DNA of 52,125 nt from Caballeronia sp. SEWSISQ10-4 2 (GTDB lineage Bacteria; Pseudomonadota; Gammaproteobacteria; Burkholderiales; Burkholderiaceae). Of this stretch, positions 25,327 through 35,993 are shown piece after piece. The first letter of the stretch is position 1; each line of letters starts with the position of its first letter. The notes beneath the pieces are model-generated. The model was not told the DNA's origin. It did no database searches and saw only the letters and a program-made list of their open reading frames with translations. The DNA lies in assembly GCF_030464885.1 (NCBI RefSeq), contig NZ_JALPRJ010000059.1:1-52125 (forward strand), written 5' to 3'. A program made the position numbers and the translations under genes.

Positions 25327-25803
25327 ATGAGCACAGTTCCTTTGACCAAACGCGGCGCAGCGCTGCTGCGCGACGAATTGCAACGCCTCAAATCCGTGGA
25401 GCGTCCGGCTGTCGTGAATTCGATTGCCGAAGCGCGCGCGCAGGGCGACTTGTCGGAAAACGCCGAATACGACGCGGCCAAGGAGAAGCAGGGCTTTATC
25501 GAGGGCCGCATCGCCGAGATCGAGTCGAAGCTGGCCGGCGCGCAGGTTATCGACCCGACGGCGGTGGAAGCCGACGGCCGGGTGATCTTCGGCGCGACGG
25601 TCGAGCTGGAAGAGACGGCCACGGGCGACATAGTGACCTACCAGATTGTCGGCGACGACGAGGCGGATATCGACCATGGGCTGATTTCCATCAGCTCCCC
25701 GATCGCGCGTGCGCTGATCGGCAAGAGCGAGGGCGACGTGGCGTCGGTGCAGGCTCCGAGCGGCGCGCGCGAATACGAAGTCATCGCGGTCAAGTACGTC
25801 TGA
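25327..25803 (+). CDS. greA: transcription elongation factor GreA
   Basis: A 158-residue factor, the standard length. N-terminal coiled coil ends with the tip loop QGDLSENAEYDAAKE, whose acidic residues position the metal for RNA cleavage in backtracked RNA polymerase. The C-terminal FKBP-like domain includes VIFGATVELEE and ISISSPIARALIGKSEGD. ATG at 25327 follows a weak signal; a frame six codons longer starts at GTG/ATG-like codons inside the terminator region and is not used. The stop overlaps the start of the next gene. Confidence 0.95.
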   Translation: MSTVPLTKRGAALLRDELQRLKSVERPAVVNSIAEARAQGDLSENAEYDAAKEKQGFIEGRIAEIESKLAGAQVIDPTAVEADGRVIFGATVELEETATGDIVTYQIVGDDEADIDHGLISISSPIARALIGKSEGDVASVQAPSGAREYEVIAVKYV

Positions 25804-26324
25804 TGGCCCATCGATTCTTTCGGATCGTCGCCATGATCTGGGTCGGCAGCATGCTGACGCTGGGGTACGTGGCAGCGCCTGTGCTGTTCAGTATGCTCGA
25901 CCGGACCTCGGCGGGATCGGTCGCGGCGCAACTGTTTCGCATCGAAGGCATGCTGGGCGTGGTGTGCGCGCTGGTGCTGCTGGTGATGGCTAACCGTCTC
26001 GTCCGCACGGGTTTCGTCGAATACAAGCGCACCCGCTGGGTTATCGCAGCCATGCTGGTGTGTGTGCTGGTTGGCTATTTCGCCCTGCAACCGTTCATGA
26101 GCGCGCTGCGAGTGGCGGCACAGGAAGGCGGGATGGAACTCGCGCAATCGCCGTATGCAAGCCGCTTTGGTTTGCTGCACGGGGTGTCGAGCGCGTTCTA
26201 TCTGATCGAAAGCGTGCTGGGACTGGTGTTGTTCTGGCGCCTGCCGCCGGGACGGTTTCCCACGCAAACAGTGATTCCGAAGGGAAAAACGGCCAGCGTC
26301 GCAGCACGTCGCGCACGCGGTTAA
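25803..26324 (+). CDS. DUF4149 family membrane protein
   Basis: A 173-residue membrane protein with four hydrophobic helices (about 7-25, 45-65, 78-95 and 128-147). The pattern WVGSMLTLGYVAAPVLFSML and FRIEGMLGVVCALVLL fits DUF4149, a family often found beside greA or yhbY in beta-proteobacteria. Function is unknown. Its ATG overlaps the greA stop (TGATG), so it is translationally coupled to greA. Confidence 0.8.
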   Translation: MAHRFFRIVAMIWVGSMLTLGYVAAPVLFSMLDRTSAGSVAAQLFRIEGMLGVVCALVLLVMANRLVRTGFVEYKRTRWVIAAMLVCVLVGYFALQPFMSALRVAAQEGGMELAQSPYASRFGLLHGVSSAFYLIESVLGLVLFWRLPPGRFPTQTVIPKGKTASVAARRARG

Positions 26325-26326
26325 AA

Positions 26327-26367
26327 AAAGCCGGTGTTACCCGAGCTAATCGGGCAACACCGGCTTT
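26327..26367. terminator. bidirectional terminator between DUF4149 gene and yhbY
   Basis: AAAGCCGGTGTT pairs with AACACCGGCTTT, with a further CCCG/CGGG pair inside, and A/T runs on both sides. It serves two convergent genes. Confidence 0.85.
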
Positions 26368-26393
26368 CTGCTTTCCGGACAAGCCGGAAAAAC

Positions 26394-26948
26394 TTATTTC
26401 GACGATTGATGGTGACGCTTGGCGCTGGGCAGACGCTTCTTTGCGCGCTTGACGTTGCCGCCAGCCGTCACACGTTCGTTGCCGCGAACCAGCAGTTTTT
26501 GCTTCTTCGGCTTGCGGACCACAGGCGCGTCACGCGTGATCTTGACGACCTTGACCACACGTGGCGCACGTCCTTTCGACGACGTTTCGGCAGCGGCTTC
26601 GCCGGCACTGGGAGGCGCCACGCGATTGGCGCCGCGGACCCCGGCCGTGCGCGAAGGCTTGGCGACTTCGTCGCTTTCCGGGCGCCACACTACGAGCAAT
26701 TTGCCGATTTGCTGGATCGGCGCCGCGTTCAGCCGGTCGCAGATTTCGGCGTAGGCTGCGGTGCGGGCTTCGCGGTCGTCGCCGAAAACGCGGATCTTGA
26801 TGAGCTGATGTGCTGCGAGATGCACCTCGATCTCGGTCAGCACGGCTTCGGTCAGCCCTTCGCCGCCAACGAGTACGACGGGCTTGAGCGCATGAGCCTG
26901 GGAGCGCAGGTCGGCGCGTTGGGCGGGAGAAAGTTTAAGAGCTGGCAT
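26394..26948 (-). CDS. yhbY: CRS1-YhbY domain RNA-binding protein
   Basis: A 184-residue protein. Residues 1-95 form the CRS1-YhbY (CRM) domain: LRSQAHALKPVVLVGGEGLT, LTEIEVHLAAHQLIKIRVFG, and IGKLLVVWRP. In E. coli the 97-residue YhbY associates with pre-50S particles. Here a further 90 residues, rich in Lys, Arg, Ala and Pro, follow; this basic tail is common in Burkholderia versions and may bind rRNA. It is divergent from rlmE, another 50S maturation gene. Confidence 0.88.
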   Translation of the reverse strand: MPALKLSPAQRADLRSQAHALKPVVLVGGEGLTEAVLTEIEVHLAAHQLIKIRVFGDDREARTAAYAEICDRLNAAPIQQIGKLLVVWRPESDEVAKPSRTAGVRGANRVAPPSAGEAAAETSSKGRAPRVVKVVKITRDAPVVRKPKKQKLLVRGNERVTAGGNVKRAKKRLPSAKRHHQSSK

Positions 26949-27329
26949 GAGAAGTAACGGACTCGACTAAAATGAGAGGCGCCGTAGCGTAAAAGCGGCT
27001 AAACGGTCGCGATTGCAAAACAAAGACGGGCAGGGCGGACGCCTTGCTCGAGAAAATGACGGACGGCGCGAGGCGGTGCGGCGAGCAAACGGACTTGATT
27101 TTAACGAATCTTTAATCGCCGGAGCCCGGACGCCGCCCGTTGCCAGAAAGGCCGAAAGCACGTTATCAGCCTTGGCTTCTGGCAAACGCCGCTGGCAAAC
27201 ACAGGGCACAACGGCGCCGAAATCGGCTGCCCACATCGACGAAGGCTGCCTCATAAATGAGCAGCAGCCCGAATTAGACGCGTATTATCCGCTAAAAGCA
27301 CAGCTTCACGCAGCAAGAGTTCATTCTTA
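26949..27329. other. divergent intergenic region yhbY / rlmE
   Basis: About 381 bases with no convincing gene. It must hold promoters for yhbY (minus) and rlmE (plus). A 27013-27330 plus frame is open but has an unlikely composition. No perfect promoter stood out. Confidence 0.4.
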
Positions 27330-27992
27330 ATGGCAAAAAACCGCTTCAATTACTCGTGGCTGCACGACCACATCAACGACCCGTACGTGAAGCTCGCGCA
27401 GCGCGAGGGCTACCGGGCGCGCGCGGCGTACAAGCTGAAGGAGATCGACGAGCAGGACAAGTTGATCAAACCGGGCCAGATCATCGTGGATCTGGGCTCG
27501 ACACCGGGCAGTTGGAGCCAGTACGCGCGCAACCAATTGGCCAAGGGGTCCAAGCGCGGCGAAACGCGCGAAGGCGGGATCGACGGGAAGATCATTGCGC
27601 TCGACCTGCTTCCCATGGAGCCTATCGCCGACGTGACCTTCATTCAGGGCGATTTTCGTGAAGACTCGGTGCTGGACCAACTGAAGGAAATCGTCGGAGA
27701 CCATCAAGTTGACCTTGTAATCTCCGACATGGCCCCCAACCTCTCAGGTGTTGCCAGTGCGGATGCAGCGCGAATGGAACATCTGTGCGATCTGGCGCTG
27801 GACTTCTCGCAGAACCATTTGAAACCGGATGGTGCTTTGCTGGTGAAATGTTTTCATGGCAGCGGCTATAGTCAAATAGTGGAAAAGTTCAAGCATCAAT
27901 TCAAAATCGTCGCGCCGCGCAAGCCAAAGGCGTCGCGCGATAAATCGTCCGAAACGTTTATTTTGGGCAGGCAACTCAAGCGTCGTGATTGA
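27330..27992 (+). CDS. rlmE: 23S rRNA 2'-O-ribose U2552 methyltransferase
   Basis: A 220-residue FtsJ/RrmJ enzyme. N-terminus YSWLHDHINDPYVKLAQREG and RARAAYKLKEID with the first catalytic Lys; SAM loop IVDLGSTPGSWSQYA; catalytic Asp in DLVISDMAPNLSG; Lys in LLVKCFHGSG; Glu in SSETFIL. It methylates the A-loop of 23S rRNA late in 50S assembly. A Burkholderia-typical insertion (KGSKRGETREGGIDGK, near 72-87) is present. It lies directly before ftsH, as in E. coli and most beta-proteobacteria. Confidence 0.95.
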   Translation: MAKNRFNYSWLHDHINDPYVKLAQREGYRARAAYKLKEIDEQDKLIKPGQIIVDLGSTPGSWSQYARNQLAKGSKRGETREGGIDGKIIALDLLPMEPIADVTFIQGDFREDSVLDQLKEIVGDHQVDLVISDMAPNLSGVASADAARMEHLCDLALDFSQNHLKPDGALLVKCFHGSGYSQIVEKFKHQFKIVAPRKPKASRDKSSETFILGRQLKRRD

Positions 27993-28189
27993 GAGTTGTT
28001 GGTGAAAACGCCGCGCTGGACCGGTTGCTTCAGCGGGCATTTTTGCCGGATGTGTCCGGAAATCAGGTCCCGACCGCTATCTCCGCGCTAGTTAAAGGCT
28101 ATAGCAGGGGTTTGCGGTCTGGATTAGAATGCTTTCGTGGTGCCGCAAGGCGAATGTAGGCGCCCGTCTATGAGTGAAGGAGTGGTGCT

Positions 28190-30085
<1,896 letters not shown>

Positions 30086-30109
30086 CGCGAACCTGAAGCA
30101 ATGTGGAAG

Positions 30110-30140
30110 GGGCTGGTGTGTTCTCACACCAGCCCTTTTT
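30110..30140 (+). terminator. intrinsic terminator after ftsH
   Basis: GGGCTGGTGTG and CACACCAGCCC around a TTCT loop, followed by five T. Classic strong terminator. Confidence 0.9.
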
Positions 30141-30258
30141 CGTTGTGGCGCATATTTACCGGCCTCGCCGAGGATTGCTTAATAGCTGCTGTAGGCGCCT
30201 TGAATCGGCACGCGCAAACGTTTCTGACTCTTCAATTCAATTGCCTGGCTGGACCACT

Positions 30259-31155
30259 ATGCAGTCGTCACCCCTTTCAAACGCTCATCACGCTGTCGCG
30301 CAACCGCTTCAATGCGGTCGCTTCAGGCTGAGCTTCGAGCGTCCGCTGATCATGGGCATTCTCAACGTCACGCCGGATTCGTTTTCCGATGGCGGCCGTT
30401 TTGTCGCGCGTGACGCCGCGCTCGCGCAGGCTGCCGACATGATTCGCGATGGCGCTGACATTATCGATATTGGCGGGGAATCGACACGTCCAGGCGCACC
30501 GCCCGTGCCGCTCGACGAAGAGCTCGCGCGTGTGATTCCGGTAATCGAAGCGTTGCGGTCGGCGGGTGTACCGCTTTCCATCGATACCTACAAGCCCGCG
30601 GTGATGCGCGCTGCGCTGAACGCCGGCGCGGATATGGTCAACGACATCTGGGGTTTGCGCCGCGAAGGCGCAGTTGATGCGGTGAAAGACAGCACGTGCG
30701 GTGTCTGCGTGATGCACATGCTCGGCGAGCCGCAAACCATGCAAATCCATGAACCGGTGTATCGCGACGTCGTGACGGAGGTGCGGGAATTCTTCGAGGA
30801 ACGGGTACGGACGCTGACGAGCGAGGGAATCGCCTTGGAACGGATCTGCCTTGATCCTGGATTCGGCTTCGGCAAGTCCGTGATCGATCATAATTACGCT
30901 TTGTTAGCGCATTTCGCCGAGACACGGCCTTCGAATTTGCGTGTGCCGCTACTGGCCGGCATGTCGCGCAAGTCGATGCTCGGTGCTGTGACCGGACGAA
31001 CGCAACCGGCCGAGCGCGTGGCGGCGAGTGTGGCGGCGGCGGTGTGCGCGGCGCAACGAGGCGCGGCGATAGTGCGCGTTCACGACGTCGCGGCGACTTC
31101 CGACGCGTTAAAAGTATGGCAGGCGGTGCGCGCTGCCGGCAACGCGACGCAATGA
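30259..31155 (+). CDS. folP: dihydropteroate synthase
   Basis: A 298-residue TIM-barrel enzyme that joins p-aminobenzoate to dihydropterin pyrophosphate in folate synthesis, the target of sulfonamides. Signatures: IMGILNVTPDSFSDGG (about 30-45), IIDIGGESTRPGA, the pterin-site Asp in SIDTYKPAVM, VNDIWG, CLDPGFGFGKS and AGMSRKSMLG. ATG at 30259 gives a normal length; the frame extends upstream into the terminator region and that part is not coding. It lies between ftsH and glmM as in E. coli. Confidence 0.95.
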   Translation: MQSSPLSNAHHAVAQPLQCGRFRLSFERPLIMGILNVTPDSFSDGGRFVARDAALAQAADMIRDGADIIDIGGESTRPGAPPVPLDEELARVIPVIEALRSAGVPLSIDTYKPAVMRAALNAGADMVNDIWGLRREGAVDAVKDSTCGVCVMHMLGEPQTMQIHEPVYRDVVTEVREFFEERVRTLTSEGIALERICLDPGFGFGKSVIDHNYALLAHFAETRPSNLRVPLLAGMSRKSMLGAVTGRTQPAERVAASVAAAVCAAQRGAAIVRVHDVAATSDALKVWQAVRAAGNATQ

Positions 31156-31250
31156 ACGGCAACATTTGACGGCATGAACTTTGCGAACGCATCGCAAGTA
31201 CGGGAATTCACGGTTCGCGCTTAATTTTGCGCAAGGATAAGAACGAAACA

Positions 31251-32609
31251 ATGGCACGTCGATATTTTGGTACGGATGGTATTCGGGGCAAGGTCGGTGA
31301 AGCGCCGATCACGCCTGATTTCGTGTTGCGGCTGGGTTATGCCGCCGGCAAGGTGCTGGCGGGCGCGGATCGGTGGGCGCAGCGCGGCAGCCGTCCGACG
31401 GTGCTGATCGGAAAGGACACACGGGTGTCCGGGTACATGCTGGAAGCAGCGCTGGAGTCGGGTTTTTCGGCGGCGGGCGTCGACGTCATGCTGGCCGGCC
31501 CGATGCCGACGCCGGGCGTCGCCTACCTCACGCGTGCTCTGCGTCTCGCGGCAGGTGTGGTGATCAGCGCGTCGCACAATCCTTACTACGACAACGGCAT
31601 CAAGTTTTTTTCCGCCGATGGCAACAAGCTCCCGGACGAAGTCGAGTTGCAGATCGAAGCGCAACTTGACGAACCCATGTCCTGCGCGCCGTCCGAACTG
31701 CTGGGCAAGGCACGCCGGCTCGACGACGCACGTGGCCGCTACATCGAATTCTGCAAGAGTACGTTCCCGGCCAGCTTCGACCTGCACGGTCTCAAGCTGG
31801 TGGTGGACTGCGCGCATGGCGCTGCGTACGACGTCGCGCCGCAGGTGTTCCACGAGCTTGGCGCGGAAGTGGTGTCGATTGGCGTGTCACCGAACGGCTT
31901 TAACATCAACGACGGCGTCGGCGCCACTGCGCCCGACGCGCTCGTGCGGGCGGTGAAAGAGCATCGCGCGGATATCGGCATTGCGCTCGATGGCGATGCA
32001 GACCGCCTGCAAGTAGTCGACGCCTCGGGCCGGCTCTATAACGGTGACGAATTGCTCTACGTGCTGGTGAAGGACCGCATCGCGACGGACGGACACGTGG
32101 ACGGTGCGGTTGGCACGCTGATGACGAACATGGCCGTGGAGGTCGCGCTGAAGGGGGCGGGCGTACAGTTGGTGCGCGCCGCCGTTGGCGACCGCTACGT
32201 CCTCGAGAAGCTGCGTGAGAACAACTGGATGCTCGGCGCAGAAGGATCGGGGCATATCCTGTCGCTCGACCGGCATTCCACGGGCGACGGCATTGTCTCG
32301 GCGCTGCTTGTGCTCGCGGCGATCAAGCGCAGCGGCAAGGAGCTTGCCGATCTGCTCGAAGGCGTGACGCTGTTCCCGCAAAAGCTGATCAACGTGCGGA
32401 TGAGTCCGGACGCCGACTGGAAGAGCAGCGACGCCATCAAGCGGGCGATTGCGGATGCCGAGCGCGCGCTGGACTCGCATGGCCGGGTGCTGATCCGCGC
32501 CTCGGGGACCGAGCCGGTGTTGCGCGTGATGGTCGAGGCAGCGTCGCAAACGGACGCCATCGCGCATGCGGAAAGCATCGCCAAGGTCGTGAAGGACGCG
32601 ACAACCTGA
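31251..32609 (+). CDS. glmM: phosphoglucosamine mutase
   Basis: A 452-residue enzyme converting glucosamine-6-phosphate to glucosamine-1-phosphate for UDP-GlcNAc, and so murein and lipid A. N-terminal YFGTDGIRGKVG, active-site serine loop GVVISASHNPYYDNG (about 97-111), metal loop ALDGDADRLQ (about 244), sugar-binding EGSGHI, and phosphate loop IRASGTEPVLRVMVE near the C-terminus. Start ATG 31251 opens MARRYFGTDG as in the family; AAGGA lies 13 bases upstream, somewhat far. Confidence 0.96.
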   Translation: MARRYFGTDGIRGKVGEAPITPDFVLRLGYAAGKVLAGADRWAQRGSRPTVLIGKDTRVSGYMLEAALESGFSAAGVDVMLAGPMPTPGVAYLTRALRLAAGVVISASHNPYYDNGIKFFSADGNKLPDEVELQIEAQLDEPMSCAPSELLGKARRLDDARGRYIEFCKSTFPASFDLHGLKLVVDCAHGAAYDVAPQVFHELGAEVVSIGVSPNGFNINDGVGATAPDALVRAVKEHRADIGIALDGDADRLQVVDASGRLYNGDELLYVLVKDRIATDGHVDGAVGTLMTNMAVEVALKGAGVQLVRAAVGDRYVLEKLRENNWMLGAEGSGHILSLDRHSTGDGIVSALLVLAAIKRSGKELADLLEGVTLFPQKLINVRMSPDADWKSSDAIKRAIADAERALDSHGRVLIRASGTEPVLRVMVEAASQTDAIAHAESIAKVVKDATT

Positions 32610-32636
32610 CGCGAGCCGAAGCATCGGCGCGAGGAA

Positions 32637-32665
32637 AACGCCACGGTTCGCTCCGTGGCGTTTTT
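32637..32665 (+). terminator. intrinsic terminator after glmM
   Basis: AACGCCACGG and CCGTGGCGTT around TTCGCT, followed by a T-run. It isolates the phosphate operon from glmM. Confidence 0.88.
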
Positions 32666-32881
32666 GCATGTGAGCGCCGTCCACGAATCCGTAGTTTCGA
32701 AAACGCTTAAAAAGCACGCGCTTTCTAAAATTATTTCCGTAACATGGATCGCCACATGAAGGGGCATCGGTCCGTCTCGCCAATCATTGAAAGAAACCTC
32801 TCCAGGTTGCCTCCAACGCCCATCCCGCTTGGCCTCGGCGGCTAAAACCCCGTACAAGAAACTTTCATGATCGTAAGCTGG

Positions 32882-32936
32882 TTGTCACGCTGTCTTCATG
32901 GATAGTCATCTGACTGTCACATTTAAACCCTATCCT
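32882..32936 (+). promoter_or_regulatory. Pho box and promoter of pstS
   Basis: Four units resembling the PhoB half-site CTGTCAT occur at 10-11 bp steps: TTGTCAC (32882), TCTTCAT (32893), TAGTCAT (32903) and CTGTCAC (32914). The first pair and the last pair have the typical 4-base spacing. Ten bases after the last unit is TATCCT (32931-32936), a fair -10 box, with no proper -35. This is the layout of PhoB-activated promoters, so pstSCAB should be induced by phosphate starvation. Confidence 0.85.
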
Positions 32937-32976
32937 TCGCGGTGTCGAGCCACTTGCTCACAACCCTGGAGATCAC

Positions 32977-34008
32977 ATGAAATTGATGCACACCGCGCTC
33001 GCAAGCATCGTCGGCGCAATGTTTGCGATGTCGGCGCAAGCTGCTGACATCACCGGCGCGGGCAGTACCTTTGCTGCACCGATTTACACGAAATGGGCCG
33101 ATACGTACCAGAAGTCGGGCGGCGGCAAGGTCAACTATCAAGGTATCGGTTCCTCGGGCGGCATCAAGCAAATCATCGCGAAGACGGTGGATTTCGCTGG
33201 CTCGGACGCACCGCTGAAGGACGACGAGCTGGCCAAACAGGGGCTTTTCCAGTTTCCGACAGTCGTGGGCGGCGTGGTTCCGGCAATCAACGTGCCGGGC
33301 ATCAAGGCGGGCGAGATGACGCTGTCGGGTGAAGTTCTCGGCGACATCTACCTCGGCAAGATCAAGAAGTGGAACGATCCGGCTATCGTCGCGTTGAATC
33401 CGAAGCTGAAGCTGCCGGATACGGACATTGCTGTCGTGCGCCGCGCTGACGGTTCGGGCACGAGCTTCATCTGGACGAACTATCTGTCCAAGGTGAACGC
33501 CGAGTGGAAGAGCAAGGTGGGTGAAGGTTCGACGGTCAACTGGCCGACGGGCACGGGCGGCAAGGGCAACGACGGCGTCGCCGCGTTCGTTCAGCGTCTG
33601 CCGGGTGCTATCGGTTACGTGGAATGGGCGTACGCTAAGCAAAACAAGATGACGTATGTCGACTTGAAGAATGCAGCGGGCGCAGTGGTCGAGCCGAAGA
33701 CGGAAACGTTCAAGGCAGCCGCAGCGAGCGCGGACTGGTCGAAGTCGTTCTACCAGATCCTGACGAACGAGCCGGGCAAGGACGCATGGCCGATCGTCGG
33801 CGCGACCTTCGTGCTGCTCCACACGACGCAGGAAAAGGAAGCGCAAGGCGCGGAAACGCTGAAGTTCTTCGGCTGGGCGTTCAAGAACGGTACGCAAGCT
33901 GCTAACGAACTCGACTACATTTCGCTGCCTGATTCGGTTGTCGCTGAAATCGAAACGCAATGGAAGGCGAAGGTCAAGGACGCATCGGGCAAGGCTGTCG
34001 CACAGTAA
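32977..34008 (+). CDS. pstS: phosphate ABC transporter, periplasmic binding protein
   Basis: A 343-residue protein with a Sec signal peptide (MKLMHTALASIVGAMFAMSA, cleavage after AQA near 22). The mature N-terminus ADITGAGSTFAAPIYTKW is the phosphate-loop signature; YQGIGSSGGIKQI, FAGSDAPL and RRADGSGTSFIWTNYL supply further ligand contacts. It captures inorganic phosphate for PstCA. First gene of the operon, under the Pho box just upstream. A 93-base gap precedes pstC. Confidence 0.97.
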   Translation: MKLMHTALASIVGAMFAMSAQAADITGAGSTFAAPIYTKWADTYQKSGGGKVNYQGIGSSGGIKQIIAKTVDFAGSDAPLKDDELAKQGLFQFPTVVGGVVPAINVPGIKAGEMTLSGEVLGDIYLGKIKKWNDPAIVALNPKLKLPDTDIAVVRRADGSGTSFIWTNYLSKVNAEWKSKVGEGSTVNWPTGTGGKGNDGVAAFVQRLPGAIGYVEWAYAKQNKMTYVDLKNAAGAVVEPKTETFKAAAASADWSKSFYQILTNEPGKDAWPIVGATFVLLHTTQEKEAQGAETLKFFGWAFKNGTQAANELDYISLPDSVVAEIETQWKAKVKDASGKAVAQ

Positions 34009-34101
34009 GCTGCAGGTCAGCAAGCGGTAAGCAACAAGCATCTGGCTTCTTGTTCCGTATTGCCGCGCGGCATCCGCCGCGCGGCCCTTCCGAAGGCTCC
34101 C

Positions 34102-35085
34102 ATGTCGGACATTCATCTCTCATCGACTCCGCCCGCCAGCCGCGCTCAACGCGCTCCGAGCCGGCTCGGTGATATCGTTTTCGGTGGACTGACACGGCTC
34201 TCCGCTGTCGTCACGCTGCTGCTGCTGGGCGGCATTATTGTGTCGCTGGTGGTGGCTTCGCTGCCTACGCTTCAAAAATTCGGTCTCAGTTTTCTCTGGC
34301 GTGCGGACTGGGATCCACAGACCGATAGTTTCGGCGCGCTCGTTCCTATCTACGGGACCATCGCCACTTCGATCATTGCGCTGATCATCGCCGTGCCGGT
34401 GAGCTTTGGCATCGCGCTGTTCCTGACCGAGCTCGCGCCCGCGTGGCTGCGCCGGCCGCTTGGCGTGGCAATCGAACTGCTTGCAGCGATCCCGTCGATT
34501 GTTTACGGCATGTGGGGTCTGCTGGTCTTCTCGCCCATTTTCGCGACGTATTTCGAAAAACCGCTGGGTCATCTGCTCGGCAACGTCTGGTTTATCGGCC
34601 GTTTTTTCCAGGGGCCGCCCATCGGCATCGGCATTCTCTGCGCCGGCGTGATTTTGGCGATCATGATCATTCCGTACATCGCGGCCGTGATGCGCGACGT
34701 GTTCGAAGTCACACCGGTCCTGCTGAAGGAATCGGCGTATGGCATTGGCTGCACGACCTGGGAAGTAATGTGGAAAATCGTGCTGCCGTTCACAAGAACC
34801 GGTGTTATCGGCGGCGTGATGCTCGGCCTCGGCCGCGCGCTCGGTGAGACCATGGCGGTGACGTTCGTGATCGGCAATACCAATCTGCTCGACAACGTAT
34901 CGCTGTTTTCTCCAGGCAACAGCATTACCTCGGCGCTCGCGAATGAATTCGCTGAAGCGAGTCCCGGCTTGCATACATCGGCGCTGATGGAGCTCGGCCT
35001 GATTCTGTTCCTGATCACGTTCATCGTGCTTTCGCTCTCCAAGCTCATGCTGCTTCGCCTCGAAAAAGGGGAGGGTGGCAAGTGA
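34102..35085 (+). CDS. pstC: phosphate ABC transporter, permease PstC
   Basis: A 327-residue permease with about six helices. The N-terminus is cytoplasmic and proline/serine-rich, then helix 1 (VVTLLLLGGIIVSLVVASL). The cytoplasmic coupling loop is KESAYGIGCTTWEVMWKIVLP, given here in part, followed by GLGRALGETMAVTFVIGN. It pairs with PstA to form the phosphate channel. ATG 34102 has GAAGG six bases upstream; the longer frame is rejected. The stop overlaps the GTG start of pstA. Confidence 0.95.
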   Translation: MSDIHLSSTPPASRAQRAPSRLGDIVFGGLTRLSAVVTLLLLGGIIVSLVVASLPTLQKFGLSFLWRADWDPQTDSFGALVPIYGTIATSIIALIIAVPVSFGIALFLTELAPAWLRRPLGVAIELLAAIPSIVYGMWGLLVFSPIFATYFEKPLGHLLGNVWFIGRFFQGPPIGIGILCAGVILAIMIIPYIAAVMRDVFEVTPVLLKESAYGIGCTTWEVMWKIVLPFTRTGVIGGVMLGLGRALGETMAVTFVIGNTNLLDNVSLFSPGNSITSALANEFAEASPGLHTSALMELGLILFLITFIVLSLSKLMLLRLEKGEGGK

Positions 35086-35978
35086 CCCGGACCACTACTC
35101 AATTCCCCGGTTCCGGCAATCCGGAACGGGAAGAAGCCACGCGGATCAAGTTGCAGCGGCGCCGCCGCGGCAAGAATGTGGTCGCGCTGGTGTTGTCGCT
35201 CGCGGCCATGGCGTTCGGTTTGTTGTGGCTTATCTGGATTTTGTTCACTACGGTCAAGCTGGGTATCGGCGGTTTGTCGGTCGATCTGTTCACGCAGAAC
35301 ACGCCCCCGCCTAATACGGACGGCGGTGGTTTGCTGAACGCGATTGTCGGCAGCTTGATGCTTGTGCTTCTCGCGACCTTCGTTGGCACGCCGCTCGGGA
35401 TTCTTGCGGGCGTGTATCTTGCCGAATATGGTGACAAGCGCTGGCTCGCGAGTGTGACGCGGTTCATCAACGACATCCTGTTGTCGGCGCCGTCGATCGT
35501 GATCGGCTTGTTCGTGTATGCACTGGTGGTCGCGCAAATGGGTCGCTTCAGCGGCTGGGCCGGCGTAATCGCGCTCGCGTTGCTGCAGATTCCGATCGTG
35601 ATCCGCACGACCGAGAACATGCTGAGACTCGTGCCGAATGCGCTGCGCGAAGCGGCCTTCGCACTCGGCACGCCGAAGTGGAAGATGATTGTCTCGATTA
35701 CGCTGAAGGCGTCGGTAAGCGGCATCGTGACGGGTGTACTGCTTGCCGTAGCACGCATCACCGGTGAAACAGCGCCGCTGCTCTTCACGGCGCTGTCCAA
35801 CCAGTTCTTCTCGTGGGATATGAATCAGCCAGTGGCCAACCTGCCCGTCACGATCTACAAGTTCGCGATGAGCCCGTTCCCGCAATGGCAAGCGCTCGCG
35901 TGGGCCGGCGTGTTCCTGATCACGCTCGGCGTGCTCGGTCTGAATATCCTGGCACGCGCGATCTTCTCGAAAAAATAA
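35082..35978 (+). CDS. pstA: phosphate ABC transporter, permease PstA
   Basis: A 298-residue permease with about six helices. A basic N-terminus (KLQRRRRGKN) precedes helix 1. Hallmarks: GTPLGILAGVYLAEYG, the coupling loop EAAFALGTPKWKMIVSITL, and VARITGETAPLLFTAL. It forms the membrane channel with PstC. It starts at GTG, overlapping the pstC TGA by four bases (GTGA), so translation is coupled. pstB follows after 15 bases. Confidence 0.95.
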   Translation: MTRTTTQFPGSGNPEREEATRIKLQRRRRGKNVVALVLSLAAMAFGLLWLIWILFTTVKLGIGGLSVDLFTQNTPPPNTDGGGLLNAIVGSLMLVLLATFVGTPLGILAGVYLAEYGDKRWLASVTRFINDILLSAPSIVIGLFVYALVVAQMGRFSGWAGVIALALLQIPIVIRTTENMLRLVPNALREAAFALGTPKWKMIVSITLKASVSGIVTGVLLAVARITGETAPLLFTALSNQFFSWDMNQPVANLPVTIYKFAMSPFPQWQALAWAGVFLITLGVLGLNILARAIFSKK

Positions 35979-35993
35979 GGCGGAAATCTTTCC

